NCBI RefSeq assembly: GCF_016616885.1
Contig: NZ_CP067102.1
Location: 930,001-994,000, forward strand
DNA from: Bradyrhizobium diazoefficiens
Lineage (GTDB): Bacteria; Pseudomonadota; Alphaproteobacteria; Rhizobiales; Xanthobacteraceae
Direction: 5' to 3'
DNA: 64,000 nt
This document shows, one piece after another, positions 17,505 to 27,214 of the stretch. Each line of letters opens with the position of its first letter. The first letter of the stretch is position 1. The notes below the pieces were generated by a model. That model did no database searches and was not told the origin of the DNA. It saw only the letters and a program-made list of their open reading frames with translations. The position numbers were made by a program, and so were the translations under genes.

Positions 17505-18283
17505 AGCGTGCCGGGGAAGGCGCCGCCGTCGAGCAAGATGTTCTGGCCGGTGATGAAGCCGGCCTTGGCGCCGCACAGGAAGGCGCAGGCATAGCCGAAC
17601 TCGTCGGGCTGGCCGAAGCGGCCGGCCGGATTGAGTTTCGCGCGCTCGGCCAAAATCTGCTCGGGCGTCGTGCCGCGCTTGTCGGCCTCGGCCTTCGCGG
17701 TGCCGGTCAGGCGGTCGGTCTCGAACGGGCCCGGCAACAGGCCGTTGATGGTGACGTTGTTGATCACGGTCTTGCGCGACAGGCCGGCGATGAAGCCGGT
17801 GAGGCCGGCGCGGGCGCCGTTGGAAAGGCCGAGAATGTCGATCGGCGCCTTCACCGCGGCCGAGGTGATGTTGACGATGCGGCCGAACTTACGCGCCATC
17901 ATGCCGTCGACGGTGGACTTGATCAGCTCGATCGGCGTGAGCATGTTGGCGTCGATCGCCTTGATCCAGTCGTCGCGGGTCCAGTTGCGGAAATCGCCGG
18001 GTGGCGGGCCGCCGGCATTGTTGATCAGAATGTCCGGCTCGGGGCAGGCCTTGAGCACGGCTTCGCGGCCCGTGGGCGTCGTGATGTCGCCGACGATCTC
18101 GGTGACCTTCACGCTCGGATAGGCCTTGCGGATGTCGTCGGCCGTCTTCTTCAACGCTTCGGCGCCGCGCGCGGTCAGCGTGACGTCAACGCCGGCTTCG
18201 GCCAGCGAGATGGCGCAGGCGCGCCCCAAGCCCTTGCTGGATGCGCAGACGATGGCGCGGCGACCTTTGATCCCAAGATCCAC
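17501..18283 (-). CDS. SDR-family protein with degenerate catalytic tetrad
   Basis: This 260-residue Rossmann protein has the nucleotide motif ASSKGLGRACA and NNAGGPPPG. The active-site region reads TSAAVKAPIDILGLSNGAR, so the YxxxK positions hold Ser and Arg. This matches the described BKR-like SDR subgroup with an imperfect catalytic tetrad. It has a GTG start with GGGAG upstream. Such proteins are often annotated as 3-oxoacyl reductases, but classical reduction is doubtful here. Confidence 0.87.
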   Translation of the reverse strand: MDLGIKGRRAIVCASSKGLGRACAISLAEAGVDVTLTARGAEALKKTADDIRKAYPSVKVTEIVGDITTPTGREAVLKACPEPDILINNAGGPPPGDFRNWTRDDWIKAIDANMLTPIELIKSTVDGMMARKFGRIVNITSAAVKAPIDILGLSNGARAGLTGFIAGLSRKTVINNVTINGLLPGPFETDRLTGTAKAEADKRGTTPEQILAERAKLNPAGRFGQPDEFGYACAFLCGAKAGFITGQNILLDGGAFPGTL

Positions 18284-18412
18284 TGTTTCACTCCCGTAAT
18301 GTCAGGCAGGTTTTTGGACGGGCCGCACTCTAGCCAACATCAGTGCCTGTGATAAGGGACGTGCCCGCGTCAAAATGCATGCGCGCCCGCGCGGCGATGC
18401 AAATGCGCCTGA

Positions 18413-18925
18413 TCAGATGCGCCGCTCCTGCTTGATGCGGTCGATCGCGGCGGCGGCCTCCGGCGGCAGGGACTTGAAGCCCATCTGCCCGAGCGCCGAG
18501 AACAGCGGCCGCAGATGCGAGCCGGCGAGGAAGGGCGGCTGGCGGTTGGCCGGCACGATCTGGTCGAACACCAGCACCAGCGTGGTGGCGACGAGGCCGA
18601 CCCGGATGGCGCCGAGCGCGGCGCCGCCGAGGCGGTCGCCGATGCCGGCCTCGCGGATCGTGTCGTCCAGCACGAAGCGGCCGATATATCCGAGCAACAT
18701 GCCGACCACCAGGAAGATGCCGAAGAACCAGATCCAGTTTTGAAATAGCGGTCCGTTCGGGTTACTGGCGACCTGCGGAACGATCATCGGCATCAGCGAG
18801 ACCGCGATGGGGGCGGCGAGAAGATAAGCGAGGATAGTCATGGCGCTGCGGAGCACGCCGGTCCTGAATCCGAAACCAATTGCGATGCCGAGCGCCGCAT
18901 AGACTGCGAGATCAAAACTATTCAT
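18413..18925 (-). CDS. CvpA family membrane protein
   Basis: The 170-residue protein has four predicted membrane segments. It has the CvpA pattern: N-terminal FDLAVYAALGIAIGFGFRTGVLRS and the DDTIREAGIGDRLGGAALGAIRVGL segment. CvpA proteins were named for colicin V production and contribute to envelope and bile-salt tolerance. The gene appears monocistronic. Confidence 0.8.
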   Translation of the reverse strand: MNSFDLAVYAALGIAIGFGFRTGVLRSAMTILAYLLAAPIAVSLMPMIVPQVASNPNGPLFQNWIWFFGIFLVVGMLLGYIGRFVLDDTIREAGIGDRLGGAALGAIRVGLVATTLVLVFDQIVPANRQPPFLAGSHLRPLFSALGQMGFKSLPPEAAAAIDRIKQERRI

Positions 18926-19077
18926 GAGCGCAACCCTGCCGATGGAACGAGTGAACGCTGAAGCGATCGTTCCGGTTTCAGATCGCTAAAATCATCTGTA
19001 TTTTTTCTTGGCTCCGGGCCCGGGACTGTGCGCAGCAGGATTTATGCGACGTCAGTAAAGAAACCATCTTTTTGGTT

Positions 19078-19122
19078 GTCGTCTCGGCCCCCGTGCGCAA
19101 TCGCGCACTAGGCCGGGACGAC
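19078..19122. repeat. Palindromic intergenic repeat
   Basis: The arms GTCGTCTCGGCC / GGCCGGGACGAC enclose a second pair GTGCGC / GCGCAC. It is located just after the end of the leftward GMC oxidoreductase gene and may also act as its terminator. Confidence 0.65.
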
Positions 19123-19141
19123 GATGTGGAGACAGCATCGC

Positions 19142-20740
19142 TTAACTCGCCCGCACCTCCGCCCGGATCATATCCGCGGCCTTCTCCCCGATCATGATGG
19201 TCGGCGCATTGGTGTTGCCGCCGATCAGCGTCGGCATGATCGAGGCGTCGACGACGCGGAGGCCCTCCACGCCGTGCACCTTCAGCTTGGGATCGACCAC
19301 GGCCGTCGCGTCGGTGCCCATCTTGCAGGTGCCGACGGGGTGATAGACGGTGTCGACGCGATTGCGCAGGATGGCGCGGATGTCGTCGTCCGTTCTCACA
19401 TCTGACGTGAACATGTCCTTCGTCTGCAACGCGCGCAGCGCAGGCGTCTCCATCAGCCATCGCGTGGTCTTGAAGCCCGCGACCATCGCCTCGAGATCCT
19501 CCGCTTCGCCCAGAAAATTCGGATCGATCATGGGTGCGGCGAGCGGGTCTGCGCTTTTCAGCCAGACGCCGCCGCGGCTCTTCGGCCGCAACAGACAGAT
19601 ATGGCATGAGAAGCCGGCGTCCTTGTGCTTTTTGCGGCCGTGGTCGTCGAGCATCGCGATGACGAAATGGAGCTGAATGTCCGGCACGTCGAGGTCGGGT
19701 CGGGTCTTCAGGAAGCCGCCACACTCGGCGAAATTGGTGGTCATCAGGCCGCGCCGCTCCCTGCGGTACCGCTGGATGGCGCGGAGCAGGGATGGCAATC
19801 GGCCAAGCGACGAGTGAACGAAGTGCGGATAGTCGGAGGCGTAGACGAACACGAAATCGGGATGGTCCTGCAGATTGCGCCCGGCGCCCGGCAGATGATG
19901 CGTGACGCTTATACCGTGCGTACGAAGCGTCTCGCCATCGCCGACGCCCGACAGCATCAGCAGTTGCGGTGACTGGAAGGCGCCGCCGGCGAGGATCACC
20001 TCGCGGCGTGCGCGCAGCTGTTTCGTCTGCCTGCCCTGCACATATTCGATGCCGATCGCGCGCCCGCCCTCGAACAGGATTTTCGTGGCATGCGCCCCCG
20101 TCTCGACGCGCAGATTGGCGCGCTTGTCAATGTAGGGCTGCAGATAGGCGCGCGCCGCACTCCAGCGCTCGCCCTTGTGCTGCGTCACCTGGTAGCTGCC
20201 GAGGCCTTCGTGATCCTCTTCATTGAAGTCCTCGCGGATGCGGAACTGCGCTTCGCGCGCGGCCTGATGGAAGATGTCATGGATCGGATTGTCCGAGCGC
20301 AGCCTGTTGACATGCAGCGGGCCGCCCTTGCCGTGATACGCGCCGTCGAAATCGCTGTTGTTCTCCGAGCGCTTGAAATAGGGCAGCACGTCCGCATAAG
20401 ACCAGCCGGCATTGCCGAGCGAGGCCCAGTGATCGTAATCCCATTTGTGGCCGCGGATGTAGACCATGGCGTTGATCGCCGAGGAGCCGCCGAGGCCCTT
20501 GCCGCGCGGTTGATAGCCGATCCGGCCGTTCAATCCCTTCTGCGGCACGGTATCGAAGGCCCAGTTGGCTGCCTTGTAGGGCAGAGCGAGCCCGAACGGC
20601 GTGGTGATCCGCCAATTGTCGTTCCGCCCGCCGGCATCGAGCAGCGCCACCGATGTTGCCGCATCCTCCGACAGCCGCCCCGCCACCGCGCAACCGCCGG
20701 AGCCCGCGCCCACGACGACGAAATCGAATGTGTCGGTCAC
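19142..20740 (-). CDS. GMC-family FAD oxidoreductase (choline/alcohol dehydrogenase type)
   Basis: This 532-residue protein has the N-terminal FAD motif [18 protein letters not shown]. The GMC signatures are [19 protein letters not shown] and [15 protein letters not shown]. The C-terminal catalytic region is [10 protein letters not shown] with the active-site His, followed by [21 protein letters not shown]. It oxidises a primary alcohol to an aldehyde. The GTG start follows GGGGGAAA. The aldehyde dehydrogenase gene lies 66 bases upstream on the same strand, giving a plausible alcohol-to-acid pair. Confidence 0.9.
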   Translation of the reverse strand: MTDTFDFVVVGAGSGGCAVAGRLSEDAATSVALLDAGGRNDNWRITTPFGLALPYKAANWAFDTVPQKGLNGRIGYQPRGKGLGGSSAINAMVYIRGHKWDYDHWASLGNAGWSYADVLPYFKRSENNSDFDGAYHGKGGPLHVNRLRSDNPIHDIFHQAAREAQFRIREDFNEEDHEGLGSYQVTQHKGERWSAARAYLQPYIDKRANLRVETGAHATKILFEGGRAIGIEYVQGRQTKQLRARREVILAGGAFQSPQLLMLSGVGDGETLRTHGISVTHHLPGAGRNLQDHPDFVFVYASDYPHFVHSSLGRLPSLLRAIQRYRRERRGLMTTNFAECGGFLKTRPDLDVPDIQLHFVIAMLDDHGRKKHKDAGFSCHICLLRPKSRGGVWLKSADPLAAPMIDPNFLGEAEDLEAMVAGFKTTRWLMETPALRALQTKDMFTSDVRTDDDIRAILRNRVDTVYHPVGTCKMGTDATAVVDPKLKVHGVEGLRVVDASIMPTLIGGNTNAPTIMIGEKAADMIRAEVRAS

Positions 20741-20763
20741 TCGTGTTTCCCCCGCTTTTTGTC

Positions 20764-20798
20764 ATTCCAGGGCACGCGACTTCCTCGCGCCCCGGAAT
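20764..20798. repeat. Short palindromic repeat
   Basis: Imperfect arms ATTCCAGGGCACGCG / CGCGCCCCGGAAT lie between the GMC oxidoreductase and aldehyde dehydrogenase genes. Confidence 0.5.
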
Positions 20799-20806
20799 AA
20801 CTGTCG

Positions 20807-22252
20807 CTACGACATGAACCGCATCATCTTCTCCAGCCGCGCGATCTTGCCGCCATAGGGCGGATAGAGGTCGGCGAGGCGGTTGAATTTTGAGCGATAG
20901 AACACCGGCTTCAGCTTGCTGAACGTGTTGAAACCGCATTCGCCGTGATAGGCGCCGGTGCCGGAGGCGCCGACGCCGCCCATCGGCTGGTTGGCTTGCG
21001 CGAAGTGAAACAGGCAGTCGTTGATGGTGACGCCGCCGGAGACCGTGCGTGCCAGCACCTCGTCGCGCGCGTCGCGATCCCTGCCGAACCAGTACAGCGC
21101 GAGCGGCCGGTCGCGCTTGTTGATGAAGGCGATCGCCTCGGCCGGATCGCGGGTGCCGAGCACCGGCAGCACCGGGCCAAAGATCTCCTCATGCATCGCC
21201 GCCATGTCCTCGGTCGCACCGACGATCAGCGTCGGCGGGAATTTGCGGTGCGCCTTCCAGTTGGGATCGTCCGCCTTGGCCGGTTGCAGGATTTTTGCGC
21301 CGCGCCGCGCGGCATCCGCGACCAGCCCTTCCAGCCGCGCATAGTGACGGTCGGAAATGATCGAGGTGTAGTCCTTGTTGGCGGGATCGGTGCCGAACAT
21401 GCGCCGCATCTGCGTGCGCACCTTTTCGGCGAAGGCCTGCAACGCGCTCTCCGGAACCAGCACATAATCCGGCGCGATGCAGGTCTGCCCGGCATTGAGC
21501 AGTTTTCCGTAGGCGATGCGCACGGCTGCCTCGTCGAGATCGGCTGACACATCGATGATCGCCGGCGACTTGCCGCCGAGCTCGAGCGTGACAGGCGTGA
21601 GATTGCGCCCCGCGGCTTCCGCGACCAGCCGTCCGACCCGGGTCGAGCCGGTGAAGACGAGGTGATCGAACGGCAGGTGTGCGAAGGCTTTTGCGATCTC
21701 GTCCTCGACGCCGGTGACGAGCAACTCCGTTGTGTCGAATTTCTGTGCAACCGTCTCCTTCAACAGCGCGGAAAAGTGCGGCACGAGGTCGCTCGGCTTG
21801 ATGATGACGCGGTTGCCGGCGGCGATGGCGCCGATCGCGGGCGCAAGCGTGAGCTGCAGCGGATAATTCCAGGGTGCGATGATGCCGACGATTCCGAGCG
21901 GCTGCGGGATCAGCCGGTTGCGCGCGGGAAGGAATTGCAGCGCAGTCGCCACGCGCTGCGGCGCCATCCAGCTCTTCAGGTGCTTTGACGCGTGCCGGAT
22001 CTCGGAGAACACCATCATTGTTTCGGCAAAGGTGGTCTCGACCGCCGAGCGATGGCCGAAATCGGCCGAGATCGCCTGCCGAAAACGCTCTTCATTGTCC
22101 GCGACCACGGCACGCAGCCGCGCCAGCCGGTCGAGCCGCTCTGCGAGATCAGGCGCCGGCTCGGCCCGCGACCGCGCGACCATGGCCTGGAAGCTGTCGG
22201 TGAGCGCCGCCAGCGGGGTGCTCGCAAGGGGACGGTCTAAAGCATTGTTCAA
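20807..22252 (-). CDS. Aldehyde dehydrogenase, coniferyl-aldehyde-dehydrogenase type
   Basis: This 481-residue enzyme has IIAPWNYPLQLTLAPAIGAIAAGN, VTLELGGKSPAI (general base Glu) and NAGQTCIAPDYVLVP with the catalytic Cys. The C-terminal GGVTINDCLFHFAQANQPMGG is characteristic of the coniferyl/class 3-like branch. The TTG at 22252 is chosen because GGGAGGA lies just before it and homologous sequence begins about there. With the adjacent GMC oxidoreductase it could convert an alcohol to a carboxylic acid. Confidence 0.88.
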   Translation of the reverse strand: MNNALDRPLASTPLAALTDSFQAMVARSRAEPAPDLAERLDRLARLRAVVADNEERFRQAISADFGHRSAVETTFAETMMVFSEIRHASKHLKSWMAPQRVATALQFLPARNRLIPQPLGIVGIIAPWNYPLQLTLAPAIGAIAAGNRVIIKPSDLVPHFSALLKETVAQKFDTTELLVTGVEDEIAKAFAHLPFDHLVFTGSTRVGRLVAEAAGRNLTPVTLELGGKSPAIIDVSADLDEAAVRIAYGKLLNAGQTCIAPDYVLVPESALQAFAEKVRTQMRRMFGTDPANKDYTSIISDRHYARLEGLVADAARRGAKILQPAKADDPNWKAHRKFPPTLIVGATEDMAAMHEEIFGPVLPVLGTRDPAEAIAFINKRDRPLALYWFGRDRDARDEVLARTVSGGVTINDCLFHFAQANQPMGGVGASGTGAYHGECGFNTFSKLKPVFYRSKFNRLADLYPPYGGKIARLEKMMRFMS

Positions 22253-22562
22253 GGCGGTCCTCCCAAATCGGCGTTTCGCCCTTGTTTTGTTGCCGCAAGC
22301 TGGCGGTTTGCGGAACTTCTGGCAAGTGCAGGGCAAATCGGCCGGAATCCGCGCACCTGACCTGTCATAAAGTCGAAAAAAACGTCCCCGCGGCCCTTTC
22401 CAAAGGCAGTCCGGGTTGGTACATACCCCTCGCACCCGACGGGCGTTGCCCCGGGATTGCCTTCCAGGGAAGCCTTCGGGACGGGAGAAGCAAGCCACGC
22501 CAACGGCGTCGGCCCTGATCCACCGTCCCCGGCATTTAAGCGAAGGCAAAGCAACGGTTTAA
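22253..22562. other. Non-coding gap before the initiator tRNA gene
   Basis: I see no convincing gene. The stretch holds the promoter side of the leftward aldehyde dehydrogenase and of the tRNA gene. A motif at 22413-22444 (GGTTGGTAC then CGCACCCGACGGGC) recurs at 35184-35211, after the GntR gene. Confidence 0.5.
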
Positions 22563-22639
<77 letters not shown>

Positions 22640-22666
22640 AATTCGGACTTCACCGGGTCCGAGACG

Positions 22667-22696
22667 AAAATGGCCCGCGTGATGCGGGCCATTTTT
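22667..22696 (+). terminator. Rho-independent terminator of tRNA-fMet
   Basis: A stem of AAAATGGCCCGC and GCGGGCCATTTTT with a 5-nt loop, followed by T-rich sequence, 28 bases after the tRNA. Confidence 0.9.
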
Positions 22697-22781
22697 GTTT
22701 GGGGCCGGCGCCGAGCGATATCGAGCACAACGCGACCCGCGTCGAATTGGGTTGAGCGAGACCTCACGGCAATCTCAACTT

Positions 22782-22808
22782 TCAATTGAGTGCACTGTCA
22801 CCGCAATT
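22782..22808. repeat. Direct repeat, left copy (flanks the sugar cassette)
   Basis: TCAATTGAGTGCAC, five bases, then CCGCAAT. The same 14 + 5 + 7 layout occurs at 28497-28522 at the other end of the LacI-GH172 cassette. The last part, CTGTCACCGCAATT, recurs exactly at 38694-38707. Confidence 0.7.
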
Positions 22809-22860
22809 CGCACCGCAAATTCCTATGTGTTCCGCCGACCTTCGGCTCAAGCTGAATTCG

Positions 22861-22884
22861 GCAAATCGATTTGCAAATCGATTT
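22861..22884. promoter_or_regulatory. Candidate LacI-type operator pair
   Basis: The perfect palindrome GCAAATCGATTTGC is followed directly, sharing its GC, by a second GCAAATCGATTT. LacI-family operators are such AT-flanked palindromes with central CG. It lies 22 bases upstream of the LacI start, so autoregulation of the cassette is likely. Confidence 0.65.
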
Positions 22885-22905
22885 TTTGTGTGTTTTGATG
22901 CCCTC

Positions 22906-23910
22906 ATGAGCACGATAGCGAAGGTAGCGGAAAAGGCAGGCGTATCGCGGACGACGGTGTCGCATGTGCTCAATCATGCCGATCGCGTGTCGCAGGCGCT
23001 GCGTGAGAAGGTGCTCGCGGCGGTCGAGGAGCTTGGCTACGTGCCGAACCCGCAGGCGCAGAGCCTGCGCACCGGTAAGACCAATCTGGTGGCGATGCTG
23101 ATCCCCGATATCCGCAACCCCTTCTATCCCGAACTGGTCAGGACGGCGCAGTCGGAGCTGGAAGCCGCCGGGCTCGACATGCTGATTTTCAATACCGACG
23201 TGCCGGGCGGCCATTCGCAGGAGCACGGGCGGGAATATCTGCGCCAGATCCGCAACCGCCGCATCGACGGGCTGATCGTCGGTGACTTCGCTTTGCATGA
23301 GATGCACGACGCGCTTGTTGGCATCGATCTGCCGACGGTCTTCATCGGCGATCTGCCCAACCAGGCGGTCGACAGCCTGAGGATCGACGATTTCGGCGGC
23401 GGCCGTCTCATGGGCCAGTATCTCGCCTCCCGGGGACATAAACGCACCGCCCATGTCACCGGCCCGTCCTTCTTCGCCGAGGCCATGGCGCGTGCGGCAG
23501 GATTCGAGCAGGGATTGCGCGATGGCGGCGTCGAGCCGGATCCTGCCTTCCGCTTCGAAGGCAGCTATCTCGGGCCTTCGGGCAAGGCGGCGGTCGAATG
23601 GCTGCTGGAGCGCCACGCAGGCGCTCTGCCCTCCGTGGTCTTCTTTGCCAATTTCCTGATGGCCGCAGGCGCGCTTGCCGAATTCTACGATCGCGGCATC
23701 AGGATTCCCGAGGACATGGCAGTTGCCGTCTTCGGCGACCAGACGCAGCTCGAATATGTGCGCCCGCGCCTGACATGCGTCGGCCGCCCGCCTTCGGCTC
23801 TCGCCGAGCGCGCCACAACCATGCTGCTCGATCGCCTTTCCGGCCGTTATGATGGCCCGCCGCGTTCGGAAATCATCTCCTGCAGCCTTCAGCATTTCGA
23901 TACCGCATGA
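22906..23910 (+). CDS. LacI-family transcriptional regulator
   Basis: The 334-residue protein begins at ATG 22906 with the LacI helix-turn-helix (IAKVAEKAGVSRTTVSHVLN) and hinge helix (NPQAQSLRTGKTN). A periplasmic-binding-type effector domain follows, with the dimer strand VAMLIPDIRNPFYPELV. It is the first gene of a rightward cassette whose binding-protein gene starts 61 bases later. It probably senses the sugar taken up or released by the cassette. Confidence 0.9.
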   Translation: MSTIAKVAEKAGVSRTTVSHVLNHADRVSQALREKVLAAVEELGYVPNPQAQSLRTGKTNLVAMLIPDIRNPFYPELVRTAQSELEAAGLDMLIFNTDVPGGHSQEHGREYLRQIRNRRIDGLIVGDFALHEMHDALVGIDLPTVFIGDLPNQAVDSLRIDDFGGGRLMGQYLASRGHKRTAHVTGPSFFAEAMARAAGFEQGLRDGGVEPDPAFRFEGSYLGPSGKAAVEWLLERHAGALPSVVFFANFLMAAGALAEFYDRGIRIPEDMAVAVFGDQTQLEYVRPRLTCVGRPPSALAERATTMLLDRLSGRYDGPPRSEIISCSLQHFDTA

Positions 23911-23971
23911 CGAAAACCGCCTGCCTGCCGGAAGCGGAGCCGGCCTGCAGGTCCACCAATGGGAGGACGAC

Positions 23972-25333
23972 ATGACCGATATCAAAACGCCAGGGAATGG
24001 CATTTCCCGCAGACAGCTGATCCGCAAGGGCGCGCTTTTCACCGGCGCCGGGCTTGCCGCCGGCCTGACGGGCTTTCCATATATCAACCGCATGGCCGTG
24101 CGCGCGCAGGATGCACCACTGAAATTCTGGCAGTTCTACGCGCCCGGCGGCCAGGTTGCCAGCCAGGTCGACTGGTTCACCCAGATGATCAGCGCCTGGA
24201 ACGACAGCCACAAGCAGAAGGTGCAGCTCGAATATGTTCCGAACGCCGAATATATCAACGGCCCGAAGCTCGCGACCTCCTTCGCATCGAATGAAGGCCC
24301 CGACATCTTCCTGATCTCGCCCGGCGACTTCCTGCGCTATTACAATGGCGGCGTGCTGCAGGACCTGACAGCGCATATCGACGCCGCCACCAAGGCGGAT
24401 TTCCCGGAAACCGTCATCGCCAACCGCATGGTGGACGGCAAGATCTACGGTATCCCGATGGAAGTCGAGCCAATGGCCATGTACTATTCCGTCAAGGCCT
24501 TCGAGGAAGCCGGCCTCAACGAGAACGATGTTCCCAAGACCTGGGACGAACTGCTGGAAGTCGCAAAGAAGCTGACGACGCCAAACCGCTACGGCGTACT
24601 CTTCGAGACGACGCCGGGCTACTACCAGAATTTCACCTGGTATCCGTTCCTCTGGCAGGGCGGCGGCGAATTCCAGTCGAATGACGGCAAGAGCGCATTC
24701 GATTCACCCGCCACCGTTCAGGCGCTGAAATTCTGGCAGGATGCCGTCAAGAGCGGCGCGGCCCCGCGCCAGGTGCTCGGCAATGGCGCCAACGACACGA
24801 TTGCCAACCTTGCCGCCGGTTATTGCGCCATCCAGAATGTCGGCATCTGGGGCATCTCGCAGCTGGCGGGCAATGCCAAGGATTTCAAATACGGCGTGTT
24901 CAGGCTGCCGACGCCAGCCAACGGAAAATATATGACCGTCGGCGGCGGCTGGGCCTTCGTCGCCAACGCCAAGGGCAAGAGCCCCGATGCGGCGGCGGAA
25001 TTCTGTGCCTGGGCGCTCGCCTCGATGGACAAGGGGTCCGTCCAGCGCGTCGCCGACTGGTGCACCAAGGCGAAATCCGACATGCCGCCGCGCAACAGCG
25101 CGCTGAAGGCCGGCGGTGCCGCCTTCACGCAAGGCAATATAGGCACCTTCGCCAGGGATATTTACCCCGGCACCAGGGCTGAACCGCGCGTTCCGCCCGA
25201 GGTCTACAAGATCATCTCCGACGCGATCCAGCAGACCCAGCTCGGCGGCGCCGATCCGCGGCACACGGCGACCGCAGCATCGCGGCAGCTCGACGCGTTC
25301 CTCGCCTCCTACAGCGGCGCGCCGATCCTTTAA
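23972..25333 (+). CDS. Carbohydrate ABC transporter substrate-binding protein (CUT1-type)
   Basis: This 453-residue family-1 solute-binding protein starts at ATG 23972 after GGGAGGA. The N-terminus has a twin-arginine-like leader (ISRRQLIRKGALFTGAGLAAGL), then the mature start near AQDAPLKFW. The body shows family features such as FASNEGPDIFLISPGDF, GIPMEVEPMAMYYS and VGGGWAFVANAKGKS. It delivers an oligosaccharide or glycoside to the two permeases downstream. Export through Tat rather than Sec is a prediction. Confidence 0.88.
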   Translation: MTDIKTPGNGISRRQLIRKGALFTGAGLAAGLTGFPYINRMAVRAQDAPLKFWQFYAPGGQVASQVDWFTQMISAWNDSHKQKVQLEYVPNAEYINGPKLATSFASNEGPDIFLISPGDFLRYYNGGVLQDLTAHIDAATKADFPETVIANRMVDGKIYGIPMEVEPMAMYYSVKAFEEAGLNENDVPKTWDELLEVAKKLTTPNRYGVLFETTPGYYQNFTWYPFLWQGGGEFQSNDGKSAFDSPATVQALKFWQDAVKSGAAPRQVLGNGANDTIANLAAGYCAIQNVGIWGISQLAGNAKDFKYGVFRLPTPANGKYMTVGGGWAFVANAKGKSPDAAAEFCAWALASMDKGSVQRVADWCTKAKSDMPPRNSALKAGGAAFTQGNIGTFARDIYPGTRAEPRVPPEVYKIISDAIQQTQLGGADPRHTATAASRQLDAFLASYSGAPIL

Positions 25334-25399
25334 AGCTCAGAAGCAAGCCGCACGCGAGCCGTCACGTGCGGCTGGCAGGAGTCGAGCACGGATGCAGGT

Positions 25400-26341
25400 A
25401 TGAGGCCGGAACAAAAGAAGCCGGATCAAGGCAAAAAGGCCGCGCGCAGGCGCTTGTCGGCCAAACATCGTGAATGGCTGTCGGGCTATCTCTTCGTCCT
25501 GCCGGATGCGATCGGTCTTCTGATCTTTCTCGGCCTGCCGATGGTGCTCTCGCTGGTGCTGGCAGTCTTCGAGGTCAACGGCTTCGGCGGCTATCGCTAT
25601 GTCGGTATGGCGAATTTCGTGCGCATGGCCAAGGATCCGCTCTTCTGGTCGGCCGTCCGCGTCACAGCGGTCTATGCCGTCCTGCTCGTGCCGCTTCTCT
25701 ATGTCTGCGGGCTGGGGCTGGCGCTGCTCGTGCAGAAAACCAACCGCTTCAATGCAATCATGCGAGCGATGTTCTTCGCGCCGCATATGGTGAGCCTCGT
25801 CGTCGTGGCCGTCGTCTGGCAGTTCATGGTGGTCGACAAGATCGGCGTCATCAATAAGCTGACGCCGCTTCTCGGCATCGCCGGCATTTCCTTCCTCGGC
25901 GATCCACAATTTGCCTTGGTGACGGTGGTTTTCGTCAGCCTCTGGTTTCTGATGGGCTTCTACATGCTGATCTTCCTGGGCGGCCTGCAGGACATCCCCA
26001 AGGAATATTACGAGGCGGCGACGATCGATGGCGCAGGCCCCTTCCACTGCTTCTGGCACGTCACCCTGCCGCTGCTCAAACCCACGAGTTTCTTCGTGCT
26101 GATGGTCTCGATGGTCGCAGCCGTCGCCGGCGCCCAGGCCTTCGACATCATCTATGTGATGACCAAGGGGGGACCGGCCAATTCGACCTCGGTGCTGATC
26201 GTCTACATCTACCAGCAGGCCTTTTCCTTCGGCGCCTTCGGCTATGCCGCCGCCATGTCCTCGGTGCTGGTCATCGTGCTGATGCTGGTCACCGCCATCT
26301 TCTTCGCCATGACCAAGGGAGGCCGCTTCACCTATGACTGA
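25400..26341 (+). CDS. Sugar ABC transporter permease (MalF/UgpA-like)
   Basis: This 313-residue protein has six predicted membrane segments. The EAA loop EYYEAATIDGAGPFHCFWHVTLP contacts the ATPase. It corresponds to the first CUT1 permease. Its end overlaps the next permease gene by eight bases, indicating translational coupling. Confidence 0.9.
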   Translation: MRPEQKKPDQGKKAARRRLSAKHREWLSGYLFVLPDAIGLLIFLGLPMVLSLVLAVFEVNGFGGYRYVGMANFVRMAKDPLFWSAVRVTAVYAVLLVPLLYVCGLGLALLVQKTNRFNAIMRAMFFAPHMVSLVVVAVVWQFMVVDKIGVINKLTPLLGIAGISFLGDPQFALVTVVFVSLWFLMGFYMLIFLGGLQDIPKEYYEAATIDGAGPFHCFWHVTLPLLKPTSFFVLMVSMVAAVAGAQAFDIIYVMTKGGPANSTSVLIVYIYQQAFSFGAFGYAAAMSSVLVIVLMLVTAIFFAMTKGGRFTYD

Positions 26342-27182
26342 GGTCCGCTCTTCTTCCTATCCCTCGTCCTCACAGGTGACGATCGCGCGCATCCTCTGGA
26401 TGCTGGTCACCGCGATCCTTGCGCTGATGATCCTCTTTCCGTTGCTGTGGATGGTCTCGATCGCCTTCAAGACACCGGCCGAATCCTTCTCCGCCAATCT
26501 GTTCCCCGAGCGGCCGACACTGGAAAACTTCAAATATGTGCTGACCGGCGTTCCCTTCCTCCGCTACATGGCGAACAGCTTTTTCGTCTCGGCAAGTGTG
26601 ACCGTGATCGCGCTATTCTTCCACACGATGGCGGGTTACGCGCTAGCGCGCCTACGCTTTCCCGGGCGCGAGATCATCTTCCTGGCGATCTTTTCCACCT
26701 TCCTTGTGTCGCTGCCCGTCATCATCGTGCCACTCTTCGTCATCGTGCGCGCCATGGGCATGCTGAATACCTATGCCGGCTTGATCGTGCCGGCGATCTT
26801 CAATGCCTTCGGCATCTTCCTGCTCCGGCAATATTACCTGTCGCTGCCGCGCGAGATCGAGGAAGCGGCGATCGTCGACGGCGCCAGCTACTGGCGGATC
26901 TACTGGAGCATCATCCTGCCGCTCAGCCGGCCGATCATGTCCGCGCTCGCCATCCTGTTCTTCCTCGCCAACTGGAATGCCTTCCTCTGGCCGCTGACGG
27001 TCGCCTCCAGGGCCGACCTCTGGGTGGTGCAGGTCGGCATCGCCAATTTCAAGAGCCAGTACTCCGCCTCGTGGAACTACATGATGGCGGCCTCCACGAT
27101 CGTCGCCATCCCGACGCTCGTGCTCTTCATCATCTTCCAGCGCCAGATCATGGATTCGCTGAAAACCAGCGGCCTGAAATAA
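26334..27182 (+). CDS. Sugar ABC transporter permease (MalG/UgpE-like)
   Basis: This 282-residue protein has six predicted membrane segments. The EAA loop EIEEAAIVDGASYWRIYWSIILP and the C-terminal QRQIMDSLKTSGLK are typical of MalG-type permeases. It pairs with the preceding permease. No ATP-binding subunit is encoded next to it. Confidence 0.9.
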   Translation: MTEVRSSSYPSSSQVTIARILWMLVTAILALMILFPLLWMVSIAFKTPAESFSANLFPERPTLENFKYVLTGVPFLRYMANSFFVSASVTVIALFFHTMAGYALARLRFPGREIIFLAIFSTFLVSLPVIIVPLFVIVRAMGMLNTYAGLIVPAIFNAFGIFLLRQYYLSLPREIEEAAIVDGASYWRIYWSIILPLSRPIMSALAILFFLANWNAFLWPLTVASRADLWVVQVGIANFKSQYSASWNYMMAASTIVAIPTLVLFIIFQRQIMDSLKTSGLK

Positions 27183-27214
27183 CCTTTGAAATAACCATCG
27201 AAGAGGAGACCTTG

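Noticed and set aside
22786..22905. N-terminal extension of the LacI regulator
   Set aside because: LacI proteins begin with the helix-turn-helix a few residues after the start; the upstream part covers the operator palindromes.
26447..27214. N-terminal extension of the GH172 protein through the permease gene
   Set aside because: The same frame is open upstream but reads as nonsense antisense-like sequence over a clear permease; the ATG at 27215 has a good ribosome site.
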